Of a stretch of 44,146 nucleotides of DNA, positions 43,547 to 44,146 are shown in pieces (positions within the stretch are counted from its first letter, which is position 1; each line of letters starts with the position of its first letter). The notes under the pieces were generated by a model. The model searched no databases. It saw only the letters and a program-made list of their open reading frames with translations, and was not told the DNA's origin. This stretch comes from Rhodococcoides corynebacterioides. Lineage in GTDB: Bacteria > Actinomycetota > Actinomycetes > Mycobacteriales > Mycobacteriaceae. The position numbers and the translations under genes are program-made. The DNA is taken from positions 1-44,146 of the forward strand of contig NZ_JABUBU010000024.1 of assembly GCF_019834675.1 (NCBI RefSeq), written 5' to 3'.

Positions 43547-44143
43547 GTGTCCGGTCCCGAACGAGCCAAGCGAACCCGTCGCGGTGTGCGACGGCGTGGG
43601 CGCGGCGACGCGGCGGGCCGGACCGGCGATCGACCCACCCTCCGCACCGTGCGGGAGACGTCGGCCGGCGGACTCGTCGTCGACGGGCTGGGCGGCCCGC
43701 CCGAACGCCTCTGCGCGGCTCTGATCGGCCGCACCGACCGACGCGGGCGCCTGCTCTGGTCCCTCCCCAAGGGGCACATCGAACGCGGTGAGACCCCCGA
43801 ACAGACCGCCGAGCGCGAGGTCGCGGAGGAAACGGGCATCAACGGCACCGTGCTCGCGCCGCTCGGGAGCATCGACTACTGGTTCGTCACCGAGGGCCGG
43901 CGCGTCCACAAGACCGTGCACCACTACCTCCTGCGCTTCACCGGCGGCGAACTGTCCGACGAGGACGTCGAGGTCACCGAGGTCGCCTGGGTGCCGCTCG
44001 CCGAACTCCACACCCGGCTCGCCTACGCCGACGAGCGCAAACTCGCCGCTCGGGCCGGGGACCTCATCGACCGGATGGCCACCGACCCGCAGGCCGTCAT
44101 GCCCCCACCGACTCAGCCCTCCGACCTGCCCGCCCCCGAATGA
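43547..44143 (+). CDS. Nudix hydrolase (Rv3908/MutT4-like)
   Basis: 198 residues, complete. A very basic N-terminus ([15 protein letters not shown]) is followed by the Nudix fold: [22 protein letters not shown] and the full Nudix box [16 protein letters not shown] plus VAEETGI (75-97), with all catalytic Glu and Arg residues. VAWVPLAEL and [12 protein letters not shown] follow, as in the mycobacterial MutT4 group. Likely removes damaged or regulatory nucleoside diphosphate derivatives; the exact substrate is not visible. The conserved pairing with pcnA suggests linkage to RNA metabolism (inference). Confidence 0.92.
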   Translation: MSGPERAKRTRRGVRRRGRGDAAGRTGDRPTLRTVRETSAGGLVVDGLGGPPERLCAALIGRTDRRGRLLWSLPKGHIERGETPEQTAEREVAEETGINGTVLAPLGSIDYWFVTEGRRVHKTVHHYLLRFTGGELSDEDVEVTEVAWVPLAELHTRLAYADERKLAARAGDLIDRMATDPQAVMPPPTQPSDLPAPE

Positions 44144-44146
44144 GGC

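Noticed and set aside
1..44146. tRNA, rRNA, insertion sequences or prophage genes
   Set aside because: I found no transposase or integrase motifs and no tRNA-like cloverleaf in the intergenic gaps, all of which are shorter than 300 bp.

Overview
The window is about 70% GC and is packed with genes. It looks like chromosomal DNA of a mycolic-acid actinobacterium (Mycobacteriales), most likely Rhodococcus or a close relative. The main evidence is gene order recalled from Mycobacterium tuberculosis. The run GT87 transferase - ponA1 - DUF5318 - DUF1707 - padR - ino1 matches Rv0051 back to Rv0046c. The run leuS - small membrane protein - UPF0301 - MFS matches Rv0041 back to Rv0037c. The last two genes, pcnA and a Nudix hydrolase, match Rv3907c and Rv3908 and read towards the M. 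tuberculosis origin, so oriC probably lies beyond the right edge. I see no phage, IS element, CRISPR array, rRNA or tRNA.

Layout. 1-2.7 kb: end of a TerD protein, a universal stress protein and a GT87 membrane transferase. 2.7-9.9 kb: conserved envelope and inositol block (ponA1, DUF5318, two tandem DUF1707 genes, padR-ino1). 9.9-13 kb: DUF2786 protein, TIGR04338 metallohydrolase, an SDR and an F420-type oxidoreductase. 13-15.6 kb: amino-acid ABC importer with the binding protein fused to the permease. 15.8-20.3 kb: formaldehyde dehydrogenase, alpha/beta hydrolase and PhoX phosphatase. 20.3-26.5 kb: tandem-domain Usp coupled to an APC permease, then a MarR-controlled pirin/WrbA/VOC cluster, an SDR and another Usp. 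26.6-29.7 kb: tctCBA tricarboxylate transporter. 29.8-32.1 kb: GNAT, an intracellular-type DNA/RNA nuclease and a second pirin. 32-36.8 kb: leuS, SdpI-like protein, BASS-type symporter and an orphan. 36.9-40 kb: SDR, UdgX-type uracil-DNA glycosylase and glutamate decarboxylase. 40-44.1 kb: UPF0301, MFS, pcnA and Nudix.

Three signals cut across the genes. (1) A family of 78-80 bp nested palindromes occurs four times (15.6, 17.1, 29.7 and 30.3 kb), always just behind a stop codon. (2) About fifteen genes have a TANNNT -10 box only 6-8 nt before the start codon, which predicts leaderless mRNAs and fixes many starts. (3) Several regulators sit beside clear palindromes: a perfect 25-bp palindrome before padR-ino1, a shared operator between marR and the VOC-wrbA-pirin operon, and a 13-bp inverted repeat before fdhA.

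Functionally the accessory part leans towards stress and detoxification: formaldehyde, quinones or electrophiles, phosphate starvation, uracil in DNA and acid. It also carries nutrient uptake (amino acids, tricarboxylates).
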